Assembly (NCBI GenBank): GCA_902806595.1
Contig: CADCXC010000004.1
Location: forward strand, 1,674,001 to 1,738,000
DNA: 64,000 nucleotides
Origin: Pyrenopolyporus hunteri
Lineage: Eukaryota > Ascomycota > Sordariomycetes > Xylariales > Hypoxylaceae
Direction: 5' to 3'
Each line of letters starts with the position of its first letter. Within the stretch, counting starts at the first letter, position 1. Positions 36,102-47,800 of this stretch are shown here, piece after piece. The notes under the pieces were generated by a model. It had not been told where the DNA came from and searched no databases. It worked only from the letters and a program-made list of their open reading frames with translations. The position numbers were made by a program, and so were the translations under genes.

Positions 36102-39100
36102 TCACACCGCTTCGTGAGATGAGGGGATTGGCGAATTGGCGTTCAGGACAGGATAATTGACACGGGATGTTAAGATACCATTCATTATTATTAGTCACCT
36201 GCGCACCGCAGTATCAAATTAGGTGCTCTATTCTAGTATAGCATATAATCGACCAAGTGAAGACTCATAACGTCAAGACTCCCCGAAGTACCTGTACATT
36301 CGCAGTCGGATGCTCACCTCAGCGGCGTTCATTTCCATGTTGGACGTAGGGCTCTGCTACGCTGCTGGCGCGTGCTTGTACGTGGAATTAGGCTTTCCTC
36401 TTCCGGCCGATCACAGCATCCCCGTGGTCCCCTAAGGCAAGGTGATCGTCATCGTTTCTGGGCTTTGTTCAACCGGCCGAAGTGAAGGGATCGACGTCAT
36501 ATAGCCAAGGGGTCCCGTTGGCGGGCTGGCGGGTTGGGCACAAGACACCCCGCAGAAGTTGAAAGGTTGCGATCAACATTGGCATATACCTACATTTCGG
36601 GAAAAATTGGGTAAGGAGATATAAGGAGGTGGTACGGTGGATGGTTAAAATCTCCAACTCGGCCGACCCCCCACCTCCTTTTTCCCCTGCCCCTATTCGC
36701 TCAGAAAGGGGAGACTACCTATTCTTTTGGAGATTTCCATTCTCCATCCATCCCTAGCTCCTCGATACCCTAGGGACCTAACCTCCTTTAGATGCCCATA
36801 TAGGTATCCTATACCCTACCTCAGACACATGTAGGGTAGGGAAGTTGGTATATAGTGTGCAAACATGCGCGACTCCCCACACAATTTCCAAGTCCCGTGC
36901 TTGCATACATGCATCCTGCATAGTGCATACATATATGCGCGTTTGTACGTGTCCGCTCGAGAGCCGACTATCGCATTTCTATATTGCGGGCGGCCGCGGA
37001 TAGCGTTACTAAGGCAAACTCACATATACACACCTCCATATGGACACAGGTACCCTATAGACCTACCAACAGACCTACATACCAACCTACATGTCTATGA
37101 ACTTCTCCGCTCTTGTTGGCTTTACAATGTAATTGAAACACCGCCGCCATGTTGCTGGGTTACGCCTTGGCGGGATGGAACGTTAACGTGAACGTCAACC
37201 CTCTTTTTGCGCGATATTTACCCGTCTCTCGCTCTCATTCTCGCACGACCACACTGCCTTAGAGTAGGTAACCACTTACCTACCTACTATACCTAAGTTG
37301 CACAAACTGGGAACTGGGGATTTGGAGAACCTGATATTAGCTACCTATCAAGGTAGGTAGGTAGGTAATTGTATATTGCGGTATTATTATCATTCAATGT
37401 TTCCTGCGGTCACGGCAGCGCTGCCCGTCCCCGTCGTACGAGGACTCGGTTCTTAATCTGTGCTCACTATATTAAGGTACCCATCTACTACCTACATATA
37501 ATATTATATTAGCGGACCTCGAGGCGCCGTCGCAGCGCAATATCGAATAGCACTATATTATGAGTATATGTGTCTATGCTGGCTTATGCAGGGTCGGTAT
37601 GTTACCGTGCCTACCCAGCATCCGGTGTCCAGCATCATCTATCGACCATGCCATGCCGTATCTTGATTGCTGCTGCATGGACGTCCGCATGCGGGCTAGA
37701 CGAACTCGCAAGAAACCTTGGAGGAAGGAAGCATGCACCCACACACCTTCGCGACGGCACGCCGGCGCCGCCATATCGACGGCCCGCCGTCCTAATTACT
37801 ACCTGGTAGGTATGTAGGTAGGTAGGTTACTTGGGCCCATCGAAGATCAGGATTGCGCATGGCGCTTGGCCGCGAGAAAGGGACCTGCATCTACATACAT
37901 ACCTACATGCACAGGTAGTAGGTAAGTAGTTGAGTTGTGCGTAAGTAGGCCCGATCACATGTGAACGGCTTCGGCCGGCGTTCATTAGTATGTCCGCATC
38001 ATTGATAGCTTCGGGGACGAGGGGGTCTTGGAGAGTGAGTAAGTGAGTGAGTGAGTGGCGTAGGATGAGGAGGGGAGAAGGAAGGAAGGAGGGATGCCAT
38101 CTCATAGCGTCTCGAGGTTGGGCTGAGGTGGCCGATTCCTACTCCTGCTCCTTACTACTGATGTTTCCTCGTCAAAGAATCCACTGGGCTATCTTGTTTG
38201 ATGTGTTGCTGGGTCAGTTAGGCCCACGTACCTGTGCTGCGTGGCCATCGTACTACGTGTCAGCCTTTCCAGTAAAGGCGACTTCTTCATGAGATGTTGC
38301 TCCTTGCTACCCTATGTTTTGATCAAGCTTCGTTATAATGATGGACTACGGTAACTAACCCTGAAATAAGGATAGGTGGGTAGTGATAACCGCATTCCAA
38401 CACACTGTGGGCTAGCTCATGAGGTAGGTATGTAAATGGCGTTCTTACAATGATAATGATTCATGGCCAACGGCTTACGCACGCTAGGTCTCCGAGCGAC
38501 TAGAAAGCGGATCTCATTCCAACGGCATGCTATCATGGTGAGTGGTTGGGGTTAGGGTTAGGGTAATTGTGTGTGCATCGTCACACAATGGACTAGGTAG
38601 AGCAGCCTACCTACCTATATATAGATGTATTCTCTTCAAATCCCTTGAATATAGTATTGAGTTTCAACTACACGACTGCTAGCAAGCATACCGTCACGCG
38701 CGTCGATAACGCATCGCTGTCTGAAGTGGCCAGAGCCTAACGGCTACCCCCAATAAACTCAGAGACTCTCAGCTATTCTCTCAGTCTAAGGCCATGACTT
38801 CCAAGATATCGCGCGCGAAGTCCTCAACCAGGAGTAGCTTGCTCTACCAAGGCGGTCAGCTTCTATCTAAAACATATATCGTTTCCTATTCTCCGAGGTC
38901 ATGAGTGATGTCGCACGGAAAGGAACTCGTAGCCCGGATCCTCTCCGGTCTGACGGGACGGAATCAAGCGCGGAATATTCGCGTCCTTGTTCAACGTACC
39001 TAGGTTAGGTTAGGTACCCGGTTCACGGGGTCTGCATCGTTGAATAACTTAGGTAGTAGGTACGGAAATCATGTAAAATATGAATAAATCAATAAATAAG

Positions 39101-39717
39101 AATATTACTATCAGAATCTCACCTAACACATAATACGTAGAAAGGCCACAATATCGTAACTAGCAAGAGACGTATATACACGAACTATAATATCACCTCA
39201 TTACATGAATTGGCAATATCGAAAAACCAGGATAACCATAATTGACCCGTCACGCTATATTGATTCCGATGATATGTTTCGAGGCACAACGCGTCAGCTC
39301 GGTCCCAGTAAGACATGCATGTACAACGCGAGGGCGCTCGCAGGATTTCACGACACGAATGCCAACATCCAGACAACATGTAGGTAGCGATCAGGGAAGG
39401 AAGTTAATAATAGAAACAATAGCCAGATAGGAGGGCTTGCGTCTATCGGTGAGTAACCCACTTACGTACGTAGGTAACGTCCGATGGAATGGAAACGAGA
39501 GCATCTATGTCCAAGTTTTTCGTTTTATTATACTGCCTAAGCATGCTATTGGATACGATGTGCGACACGCCAGACGCCCGTACTAAGATATCTACGTACC
39601 TCACCCTCTAGGACCGGTGACCAAGGAAGTAACATAAGCTGAGAACACACGATTGAACCGAGTCGTTGAAGACCCTCGCCTAGCGACGCCGCTAACACGT
39701 ACGTGACGCCACGGCGT
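36102..39717. other. Gene-free stretch between the GH76 gene and PRP22
   Basis: About 3.6 kb without a supportable gene. It contains TAGGTAGG repeats (37345-37370, 37805-37830), a GAGT repeat (38035-38060) and the telomere-like repeat at 38544-38564. Short frames overlap one another on both strands and lack domains. The two enclosing genes are convergent, so little promoter DNA is expected. Confidence 0.5.
38544..38564. repeat. Interstitial telomeric repeat, TTAGGG orientation
   Basis: GGTTGGGGTTAGGGTTAGGG: about two and a half TTAGGG units with one four-G unit. Its orientation is that of the right end of a chromosome, opposite to the repeat at 22449-22496. Confidence 0.75.
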
Positions 39718-42700
39718 TTATCCCCAAGTACCTCCTCCTCCGCCAGACCGCCCGACTTTGCGCTGGGCGCTCAGTCTCCACTCGTCTTCCGCTGCATACT
39801 TGTTGTACAACGGCTGTATCCTCTCGGCCTTCTTGCGCTTGCTGAGCTTGTCCGTAGGCGCAACCTTGAAGAAGGTTGGCGCAGCCGAGACAAGCCACTT
39901 CGGCTCGATGCTGGTTGTGTAATGCATGTATTCCTTGGTTGTGAGGACCAACGTGTGGTAGATTACCCACTCAGCTTGCTTTCCGAACAAAGCTGAGCTC
40001 GGGTGTAAGTAGACCGGTGTACCCTCAACCAGCGTCTTGTAGCCCTCCTGCGGATCCTTTCTTGCTGAGTTGCGGAAGAAACCCGAGCATAAGGCTTGCC
40101 TGACCTTCTTGGTATCACGGCCGCACGAAGTGATGGGGTGTCGGTAACGTTGCATAATCTTCGCTATTTGTTCGCGCACATCTTTTGCGCGCCTCATCGA
40201 ACGTGCTTGGATAAAGTTTTCGAAGCACCACGGAGCTGAATAGCCACTCTGTTTCCAGGCGTTATAGACGTTGAGAAGGGTGAGATGATCCCCGTGCGGG
40301 TCATGGAATTTGGCCTTCTTCTGATCAGCTTGCGTCTGCTTTTCCTTTGGTCGATAGAAGACGTTGAGGTTCAACATCGCGACGATGCTGAGCATCTCGT
40401 CGGAACAGCCCATGTCAACAGCCGCGATTAGAACCTTGGCTAGAGCGGGTTCCATGGGGAAGTCAGCCATCTTGCGGCCGAGGCGAGTGAGCAGGCCTTC
40501 GTCATCTAGCGCTGATAGGGCATACAATTCTTCCAAAGCTGTCAACATGGTGTTTGTAGGTGGGGGGTCCATGAAGTCAAAGTGGAGGAGGTCGTTTATG
40601 CCCATAGCTTTCAGCATTAGGATCGTATTCGCTAAGTTCTGGCGTTGAATCTCCGGAATTGTGGTCGGCAACATTTCAGACTGGTAGGCGGCTTCAGTAT
40701 ACAGTCTAAAGCATTTGCCTGGTCCAGTTCGCCCGGCACGACCCGCACGCTGGTTAGCCTGAGCTTGTGAGATCGGAGTAACAACTAGCGAGTCCATGCC
40801 GAGCTTTGGATCATATGCATTCTGTTTAACAAATCCTGGGTCTACGACATAATAGATATGATCAATGGTGATGGAGGTCTCTGCGATATTCGTAGCTATA
40901 ACAACCTTCCGGCTGCCGGGCGGGGCGGGATCGAAAATCCTGCTCTGCATCTCGCTGGGGAGGGCTGAGTAAACTGGTAATATAATAAGCTCAGGAACGC
41001 CCGGGCCTAGGGCCTTCATCCGCTCGTACAAAATTTCCGCGGCGGTATCGATCTCTTCCGAACCAGTAAGGAAAACCAATATGTCTCCGGGCGGTTCCGT
41101 AAGGTGAATTTGCATGACCGTCACTAAAGCCGCGTCGAGGTAGTCAGACTCTGGTTCCCTGCTGTATAATATTTCAACAGGGAACGTCCGTCCGGGGATG
41201 GTAAAGATAGGACATTCGTTGAAATACGCCGAGAATTTATCAGCATCTAGTGTGGCCGACGTGACGATCACCTTCAAGTCACTTCGGCGCTTTACGGTCT
41301 TCTTGAGGAGTGCAAAAAGAACGTCGGTTGCGATAGTTCGCTCGTGGGCCTCGTCCAACATGATAACCGAATATCTCTTGAGGTCGGGGTCCATCAAGAT
41401 CTCACGCTCCAGCATGCCGTCCGTCATGTACTTGATCTTAGTCGCCGGACTCGTGCAGTCCTCAAAGCGAATAGTATAACCGACTTCCTGTCCAAGCTGG
41501 CAACCGACCTCCTCGGCCACACGCTTTGCGACAGACATAGCGGCTACTCGTCGTGGTTGTGTGCAACCTATCATGCCAGTGTTCGTGAAACCGGCCTCGG
41601 CAAGGTATTGAGTGAGCTGGGTAGTCTTGCCGGATCCCGTTTCGCCAACGACGATCAGAATCTGATTCTCCTGAACGGCTTTTATAAGTTGATTTCGGAA
41701 GGCGAAAACGGGAAGACTCTCCCTCTGCTGCTTGATGGACATGGTTGTCCGTTTACCGAATGACTGATCCTTAGGTGCGACAGCTTGTCTCCATTCCGGT
41801 ACGGCGTCAGGTTTCGTGGCCGTTGATTTTGTGGCTCGTAAATCGCTAGCGAACTTCCTATTGTCTGGATTCGCCATCGGGTCTTGCCATTGCGATGCGA
41901 GATCCACCTTGGTCTCCTCCTGAGCAGCTTCGGCTTCCTGTTGACGTAGTTCTTTCCGCTCTTTCGCTAGTGCCGTACCGGACATTGCGGCACGATTTAG
42001 CGAACCATCAGGGGCTTTGACTACCCTGATTGGTGAGAGTTCGAGCGATTGCTTTGTTTGACCGGCGAGGAACGGGGGCTCCTCCTCTCTGACTTCGATA
42101 TCGACTTCCTCTTCCAGCTCCATCTCACCTTCACCTCTTAAAGTAGCGTTGTAGTCCTCTTCCAGATCCGGGTAGTCCGAAGCTTTGGCGACGCCGGAAG
42201 CGATAAGCTGTCGGATCTCCCATCGTTCCGGCGACGTCATCCTCTTCTTATGCTGCCGCGGAGGCCCGCTATAGTTCGAAAGGGCAGCCAAGTTATCGTC
42301 GTTGCGAGGAGCCACACCATTTCGGCTCCCAAGGCTCTCCATGTTGGCCCCAGATTGTATTCTCGCTTGCGGCACAAGGTCCATGCCGGTCTCCTGGTCG
42401 ACGTCCTTCATGGAGAGCCCTATCCTGTTTGCCTCAATCTTGATAACTTTAACCTTAACATTTTGTCCAATTGATAGTAGGTCCGACGGGTGGTTGACTC
42501 TCTGGCCTTGGACTAGATTCGAGATATGCACCATTCCGTCTACTTTGCCCCTGACACCATGTAAATTGACGAATGCGCCAAAGTCCCTAATACCCGTAAC
42601 ATGGCCATCGTAAACTTTGTAGAGTACGGGCGAGTCGTCAAGTTCGGGTTCGGGTGCGCGTCGTAGGCCACGGTAGTCGTCGTCTTCGTCATCGTATCTC

Positions 42701-43335
42701 CGTCTCCTCTCTCCATGACCGTTGCGGCGTGACCGGCGCTCGTCGCGTTCGTCGCGTTCTTCTCGATTTCCGTGTTCTTTGGAACCATTCCGGTAATCGC
42801 CATCATCGTAGTCGCGCCCTCTGCGATCTCGGGATCGGTATCTCTCTTTCCGCCTATGCTCTATGCTACCATCCCTCTCGGGGCTACGACTACGTTTTCT
42901 CGATTGCCTCTCTGGGCGCGTATCTCTAGCCTTACTCTCGAGTCCTTCTAGGAGGGCTAATGTGTCGTCTATGTCGTCTCCGTCTCCAGCGTCTACCTCC
43001 TTATCGGGGATGCTCAGGCCCTTGAAAAGCGTCTCTTTTTCCTCGAGCGTTCGAACTTGCTGATGCTCTTCCTTTGCGGCTTCTTTTTGGGATTTGAATT
43101 TTGGGTGCATAGTCCGAACAAGGCGGTCAATGCTATCAAATAAACTGTCGGGCCAACTCGCGCCACCCAGCTCCGCCAGCTTGCTCTTGAACTCGGAAAA
43201 GTCGCTACATTCTAGTCGCTTAGCAATAATGAACTCGGCTAGGGTCTTTTCGGATATTCCCAGATGATTCTGAAGCTCAGAAGTGACTTTCGATACGAGC
43301 GATAGAAGCTCGAGCTCAGCAAAGTCATCATCCAT
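39718..43335 (-). CDS. PRP22: Pre-mRNA-splicing DEAH-box ATP-dependent RNA helicase Prp22 (DHX8)
   Basis: An intact single exon of 1205 residues, close to yeast Prp22 (about 1145) and human DHX8 (about 1220). The helical N-terminus is followed by an Arg/Ser/Asp/Glu-rich stretch (about 140-235) and an S1 RNA-binding domain at about 237-312 (YDGHVTGIRDFGAFV, GLSMKDVD). The RecA core holds GETGSGKT (about 563), TQPRRVAAMS, DEAH (about 660), SAT (about 692) and QRAGRAGRTGPGKC. The winged-helix, ratchet and OB-fold regions follow (FDFMDPPPTNTML, CFENFIQARSMRRA). The S1 domain plus DEAH core separates it from Prp2, Prp16 and Prp43. It acts in the nucleus, releasing spliced mRNA from the spliceosome and proofreading exon ligation. 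The C-terminal tail ends in a Gly run. It is divergent from the ABC transporter. Confidence 0.97.
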   Translation of the reverse strand: MDDDFAELELLSLVSKVTSELQNHLGISEKTLAEFIIAKRLECSDFSEFKSKLAELGGASWPDSLFDSIDRLVRTMHPKFKSQKEAAKEEHQQVRTLEEKETLFKGLSIPDKEVDAGDGDDIDDTLALLEGLESKARDTRPERQSRKRSRSPERDGSIEHRRKERYRSRDRRGRDYDDGDYRNGSKEHGNREERDERDERRSRRNGHGERRRRYDDEDDDYRGLRRAPEPELDDSPVLYKVYDGHVTGIRDFGAFVNLHGVRGKVDGMVHISNLVQGQRVNHPSDLLSIGQNVKVKVIKIEANRIGLSMKDVDQETGMDLVPQARIQSGANMESLGSRNGVAPRNDDNLAALSNYSGPPRQHKKRMTSPERWEIRQLIASGVAKASDYPDLEEDYNATLRGEGEMELEEEVDIEVREEEPPFLAGQTKQSLELSPIRVVKAPDGSLNRAAMSGTALAKERKELRQQEAEAAQEETKVDLASQWQDPMANPDNRKFASDLRATKSTATKPDAVPEWRQAVAPKDQSFGKRTTMSIKQQRESLPVFAFRNQLIKAVQENQILIVVGETGSGKTTQLTQYLAEAGFTNTGMIGCTQPRRVAAMSVAKRVAEEVGCQLGQEVGYTIRFEDCTSPATKIKYMTDGMLEREILMDPDLKRYSVIMLDEAHERTIATDVLFALLKKTVKRRSDLKVIVTSATLDADKFSAYFNECPIFTIPGRTFPVEILYSREPESDYLDAALVTVMQIHLTEPPGDILVFLTGSEEIDTAAEILYERMKALGPGVPELIILPVYSALPSEMQSRIFDPAPPGSRKVVIATNIAETSITIDHIYYVVDPGFVKQNAYDPKLGMDSLVVTPISQAQANQRAGRAGRTGPGKCFRLYTEAAYQSEMLPTTIPEIQRQNLANTILMLKAMGINDLLHFDFMDPPPTNTMLTALEELYALSALDDEGLLTRLGRKMADFPMEPALAKVLIAAVDMGCSDEMLSIVAMLNLNVFYRPKEKQTQADQKKAKFHDPHGDHLTLLNVYNAWKQSGYSAPWCFENFIQARSMRRAKDVREQIAKIMQRYRHPITSCGRDTKKVRQALCSGFFRNSARKDPQEGYKTLVEGTPVYLHPSSALFGKQAEWVIYHTLVLTTKEYMHYTTSIEPKWLVSAAPTFFKVAPTDKLSKRKKAERIQPLYNKYAAEDEWRLSAQRKVGRSGGGGGTWG

Positions 43336-44873
43336 GGTATCGATGCTGGTAGTTGGAAGTCGGAGATGTGGTTGTTTTCGGAAGAGTCGTGCAGATGGCG
43401 GTGGTCAACGTAGGTGCCTATAGGCAGAAACGAGCGAGGGTTCAATGTGTTATTCGCATCTCATGTCGCTTAAGAGGTCACTGTGGCACACCGTTAGGGA
43501 GATCGCATATGCTGGGCTGCCTATATGTTCACGTGTGCGTCTTCGTCTCCGTCCGCGTCCGTTGATTTCTTCGATGTTCTTAGTGTTGTATTTACTTCGT
43601 AGGTACCTAAATACCTGCAAATGGTAGGTATTCCGGGTAAGGTTCCTGGTATCTGACCCTGGAAGGCGAAAATTATGTCAGCAGCTAGACAGATTCGGCG
43701 CCACACTTGTGGCTAGATAAGATATTAGATAAGAGATCGGATAAGAGATAAGCTACTGCAGTACCCCGCTACTCGGTCACACTCATGTATCCTAAGTACC
43801 TCCTACCGGGTACAAAATCCCCTGCGAATCCATACATGTACGAAATACGCGCTTTCAGTTTCTGGAAGGTATCGTAACGTCCCTCACGCAAGTATAGGTA
43901 CCTAATGCGGTATACGAGGCATCAGGTACTCAAACTCAAGGTAGTAACGGCAATCAGTTTAGCAAAGGTGGATGAAAGCTTAGATTGATATTACTTTACC
44001 ATCGATACGCCCCTGCCCACATGTCAGTCCTGGGCGAGTAAGGTGCTTGATAAGGAAATATATTGAGTTCGGAGGCCACCCAATACAAGTATATGAGGCT
44101 AAGTTTACACATTTTCCCTTTGATAGACGTCTCCAACGCTAACGATGCTAGAACCAGCTACCTGACTTATACCTAGGTAGGTACCTAGCATTGTCTCTCG
44201 TTCTCCCTTACTTTGGCAGTGCCTGGTAGATCCGTATCAATTAGCATTAGCTCAAGCAGGCAAGAGATCCTCATTCTCGGTTTAAATGAGGTGATCTCGT
44301 CAACGCTCCACTTCCCAGCCCTTCTGCAACGCTAATACGCGGTGCAGTAATCCGTACACCCATGGATCAGGACCGCTTATGGATGCGTTTATGTAGACGC
44401 GACCAATCACCTAGAGAAGATAAAAAATGAAAAAAGGTGACTCAATCGGTGAGCCAACGGCCAACTGCCTCCGACATACGTCTATATATCTAAGTCAAGA
44501 GTCACTAACGGCGTACAAAGAGGGTAGGTAAAGGTCAGTATACCTACACGAGGAGCACGAGGAACATAAGAAACATGAGAAACATAAAGAATACGCAAAT
44601 CGAATTGTAATCGAGGCAGTTATATAGCACAATCGTCATAATAGCTTCAGGCAATTATCCAGGTCACTTTTCCCCTCTTGGCAAGGGTCTTCCTCAACCT
44701 GGTCTCCCGCTTATCCTGCCTGGCCGTGACTATTTCTAAGCACCTAATCTATTTAGTTATTAATTATCCGAACAACAGGTGTTGCTCTTCCCGATATCTT
44801 TGCTAACTAACTAGCTAATTCTCACGACTCACGATCCCTAGGTTGGAGGTTTAGACCTCTCCCGTGAGAAATC
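43336..44873. other. Divergent promoter region of PRP22 and the ABC transporter
   Basis: About 1.5 kb with no supportable gene. TACCTAGGTAGGTACCTAG, a full palindromic repeat, lies at about 44171-44190. GATAAG-type boxes (GATAAGATATTAGATAAGAG and GATAAGAGATAAG) cluster at 43718-43752; GATA factors bind such sites in fungi, but any role here is inference. Confidence 0.5.
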
Positions 44874-47800
44874 ATGGATCAATCTATGATCGGAGCTCAT
44901 GGCTGGGACTCCGTTCCTCTTCGCTCTCAAGCGTCTCTCACACTACCGGGTAACATATATGAAAAGAACCAGTACGTATGGCCCCATCCCTAGATAGCCC
45001 AGTGAACAAGCTTTTAATAACATCCCCTCTAGCAATTCGGACCTGCAATGGATTCAAGACGTCTCTCATTTTGCCAAAGCTGGCTACTTACAGCTTACCA
45101 TTATCATTACGTCCTTTCTTGTCATCGTTAGATACCTCCTTCACCGCCCTTACTCCAAAATCTCTAGACCCGAAGGGACCACCCATGCGATATCCCTTCC
45201 GTTTGAGCTATGTAGTCAACTCCTGAGAGCTGCCTCCCTAGCCTTTATCATTGTTGCTGCTACTCAAAACACAGGCAGATGGACTGACGTCGCTGCTTTG
45301 GCCTATGCTTTTATCCTTGGTATCTTGCGACTGGTCAATGACCTTGAGTGGAGACATGTCGCCTTACACCACGTCAACTTTGTCCTGAGCGGTTCTCTGC
45401 TCCTCCTTACTCTGGGGGAGCTTCTTCCATATATAAATGTGGATTACACGGGGAACATGAGCCCCATGATGATATGTAGCATTTCGGCCTTGGCGGCCGC
45501 CGTTCTGGTAGCATTCGTCACACCGAGAGAATGGATACCGCCGTCATTGAATCTCGATATATCCGAGGATATACAAGTTCAAGGGCCTTCCCCCGAAGAA
45601 ACCTGCAGCTGGTTGGAGTACTTTGTAACTTACGAGTGGCTCACACCCCTCCTGCTGAAGGGTATGCGTCGACAGATGACTCTAGAAGAGCTTCCTGCTC
45701 TCCCCTGGTATGATGATCCAAAGCTCCTCCTCTCCAGGATTCAAAATGCACGACGGAAAGGCAAGTCAACTTCTTGGACACTACTATACTTCCTGCCTAG
45801 GGAACTCGCTGCTATGAGTGCCTGGGTCGCGTCAACTTTCGTCCTCGAATTGGTAGCTCCGTACGCCATGTATATGCTACTGGGCTTCCTGATCAACCCC
45901 GAAGGGTCTCCGTTCCGGCCTTGGATTTGGCTGGTACTCCTATTTGTTGGACCGCTATCGCGGTCTGTGTGCTATCAGCAATACATCTTCACGTCAACCC
46001 GCTTGGTCGTGCGAGTCAGATCCGGGTTGACGCAAGAGCTGTACTATAAAGCAATGAACTCAATGGAATTAGACGACGACGTTTTCGCTGAAATTTCTAC
46101 ATTGGGTAAAGGAAGTGAAAAGACTAAACATGGCGCTACCTCTACGGGGCGCTTGGCAAACCTCATGGGTGCTGATATAGAGGCTATTGTGAGAGGTCGA
46201 GATATCGTCCTGCTAGCCTGCGGTGTATCCGTTGGGTCAATCATATCTCTCTTTGGCCTATATAAGCTGTTAGGTTGGTCAGCCCTCGTGGGCATTGCTA
46301 CGATGGTATTGCTGTCACCGCTTCCGGTTCTAATCAGTCGCCGCATGGTGTCTATCCAGCATGACATGAAACGAATACAAGACTCGAGGATTTCAGTCAT
46401 CTCGGAGTATCTAGCCTCGATACGGGCGATCAAATATTTTTCTTGGGAAGAGGCTATCATTAACCGTGTCAACGAAATTAGATCTGGCGAGCAAAAGAAG
46501 ATATGGTCCCTCAACATGCTGTAAGTGTGACGCCCTACATACAGGTGACTATGGTGTATACTAATCATCGGATACCAGCTACATCTTGCTTAACCAACTC
46601 ACCGAATCCATCCCAAACCTATCATTAGTCCTCATTTTTGCTTTACAGGTACTCGTACGCAAAGAACCCCTAACAGCAGATGTGGCCTTTACGTCGATAA
46701 CGTTGGTTAGGACGTTGCGCCGAAACCTATCCCAAGCGGCAATGATGTCGCGAGGTTTCACTGCTGCGATCGTCTCTATTAGGCGTCTAGACCGTTACTT
46801 CAATAACACTACGCCTTTGCCTTCCCATTCAATTGGGCCACTTCGGATCAGCAATGCGACGTTTAGACGTAACAAGAAAGCATCGTTCGTGTTGAAGGAT
46901 ATTTCTATCGATTTCGTCGAGGGTGGTTTGAACGTTGTGACGGGTCAAAGCGGGAGCGGGAAGTCGACACTTCTCATGTCGATTCTCGGCGAGACTATTC
47001 TCGAGGAGGGTGCGATCACACGACCAAAGGACATCGCCTACGCGTCCCAAACTCCCTGGTTACAAAACGAGACGATCCGCGAGAATATTCTCTTCAACAG
47101 TCCTTTCGAACAAGTACGATATGATCGAGTCGTCCGCGCATGTGGGCTTCTAGTTGATTTCGACGAGTTTCCGGAGCGAGATGGTACGGAAGTCGGTGAG
47201 AATGGGGCTTCGTTATCTGGAGGCCAAAAGTCTAGAGTTGCTCTTGCACGTGCTCTCTACTCGAAAGCTCCCTTGATCCTGCTCGATGACGTCTTTTCCG
47301 CCTTGGATTCTAAAACTTCCGCATTGTTATGGGAGGAAGCCTTCTGCGGAGATTTACGTGAGTATAATTCAGACCCATCCGACTTTTTCAATCTTGTTTC
47401 CAAGCCTATACACATAACCATTTTCAATGCGCCATAAGACTTATATCTCAGCCTATTTACTCCCAATCCTTTTTCTACATGTATCATTACTCTCTAATCT
47501 CGGGATTGCAGTGAAAGGAAGGACCGTGGTACTAGTTACCCAACAGCCGTGGATTGCGCCCCAGGCGGATCTTTCTATAACGTTGGAAAATGGATCGATC
47601 AAGGACATCCAGCAAAACCTCGGCGTCGTCCGCAAATCTGTAACGCTCAAGGCAACACCCTCCGATGAAGGCAATGTAGACGCCACGGCGGAAGCCACCG
47701 CGACAGATGTCGCTGAGCGTAATGGCGCGACAGCCAACGGTAGGCATGCTAACGGCGATATTAAAAACGCTGAGGACAGACATCGGGAAGAGGTAGCTCA

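Noticed and set aside
38821..38870. tRNA-like string on the minus strand (TTGGTAGAGCAAGC)
   Set aside because: It resembles a tRNA D-arm, but no T-arm (GGTTCGAATCC type) or acceptor stem can be paired around it.
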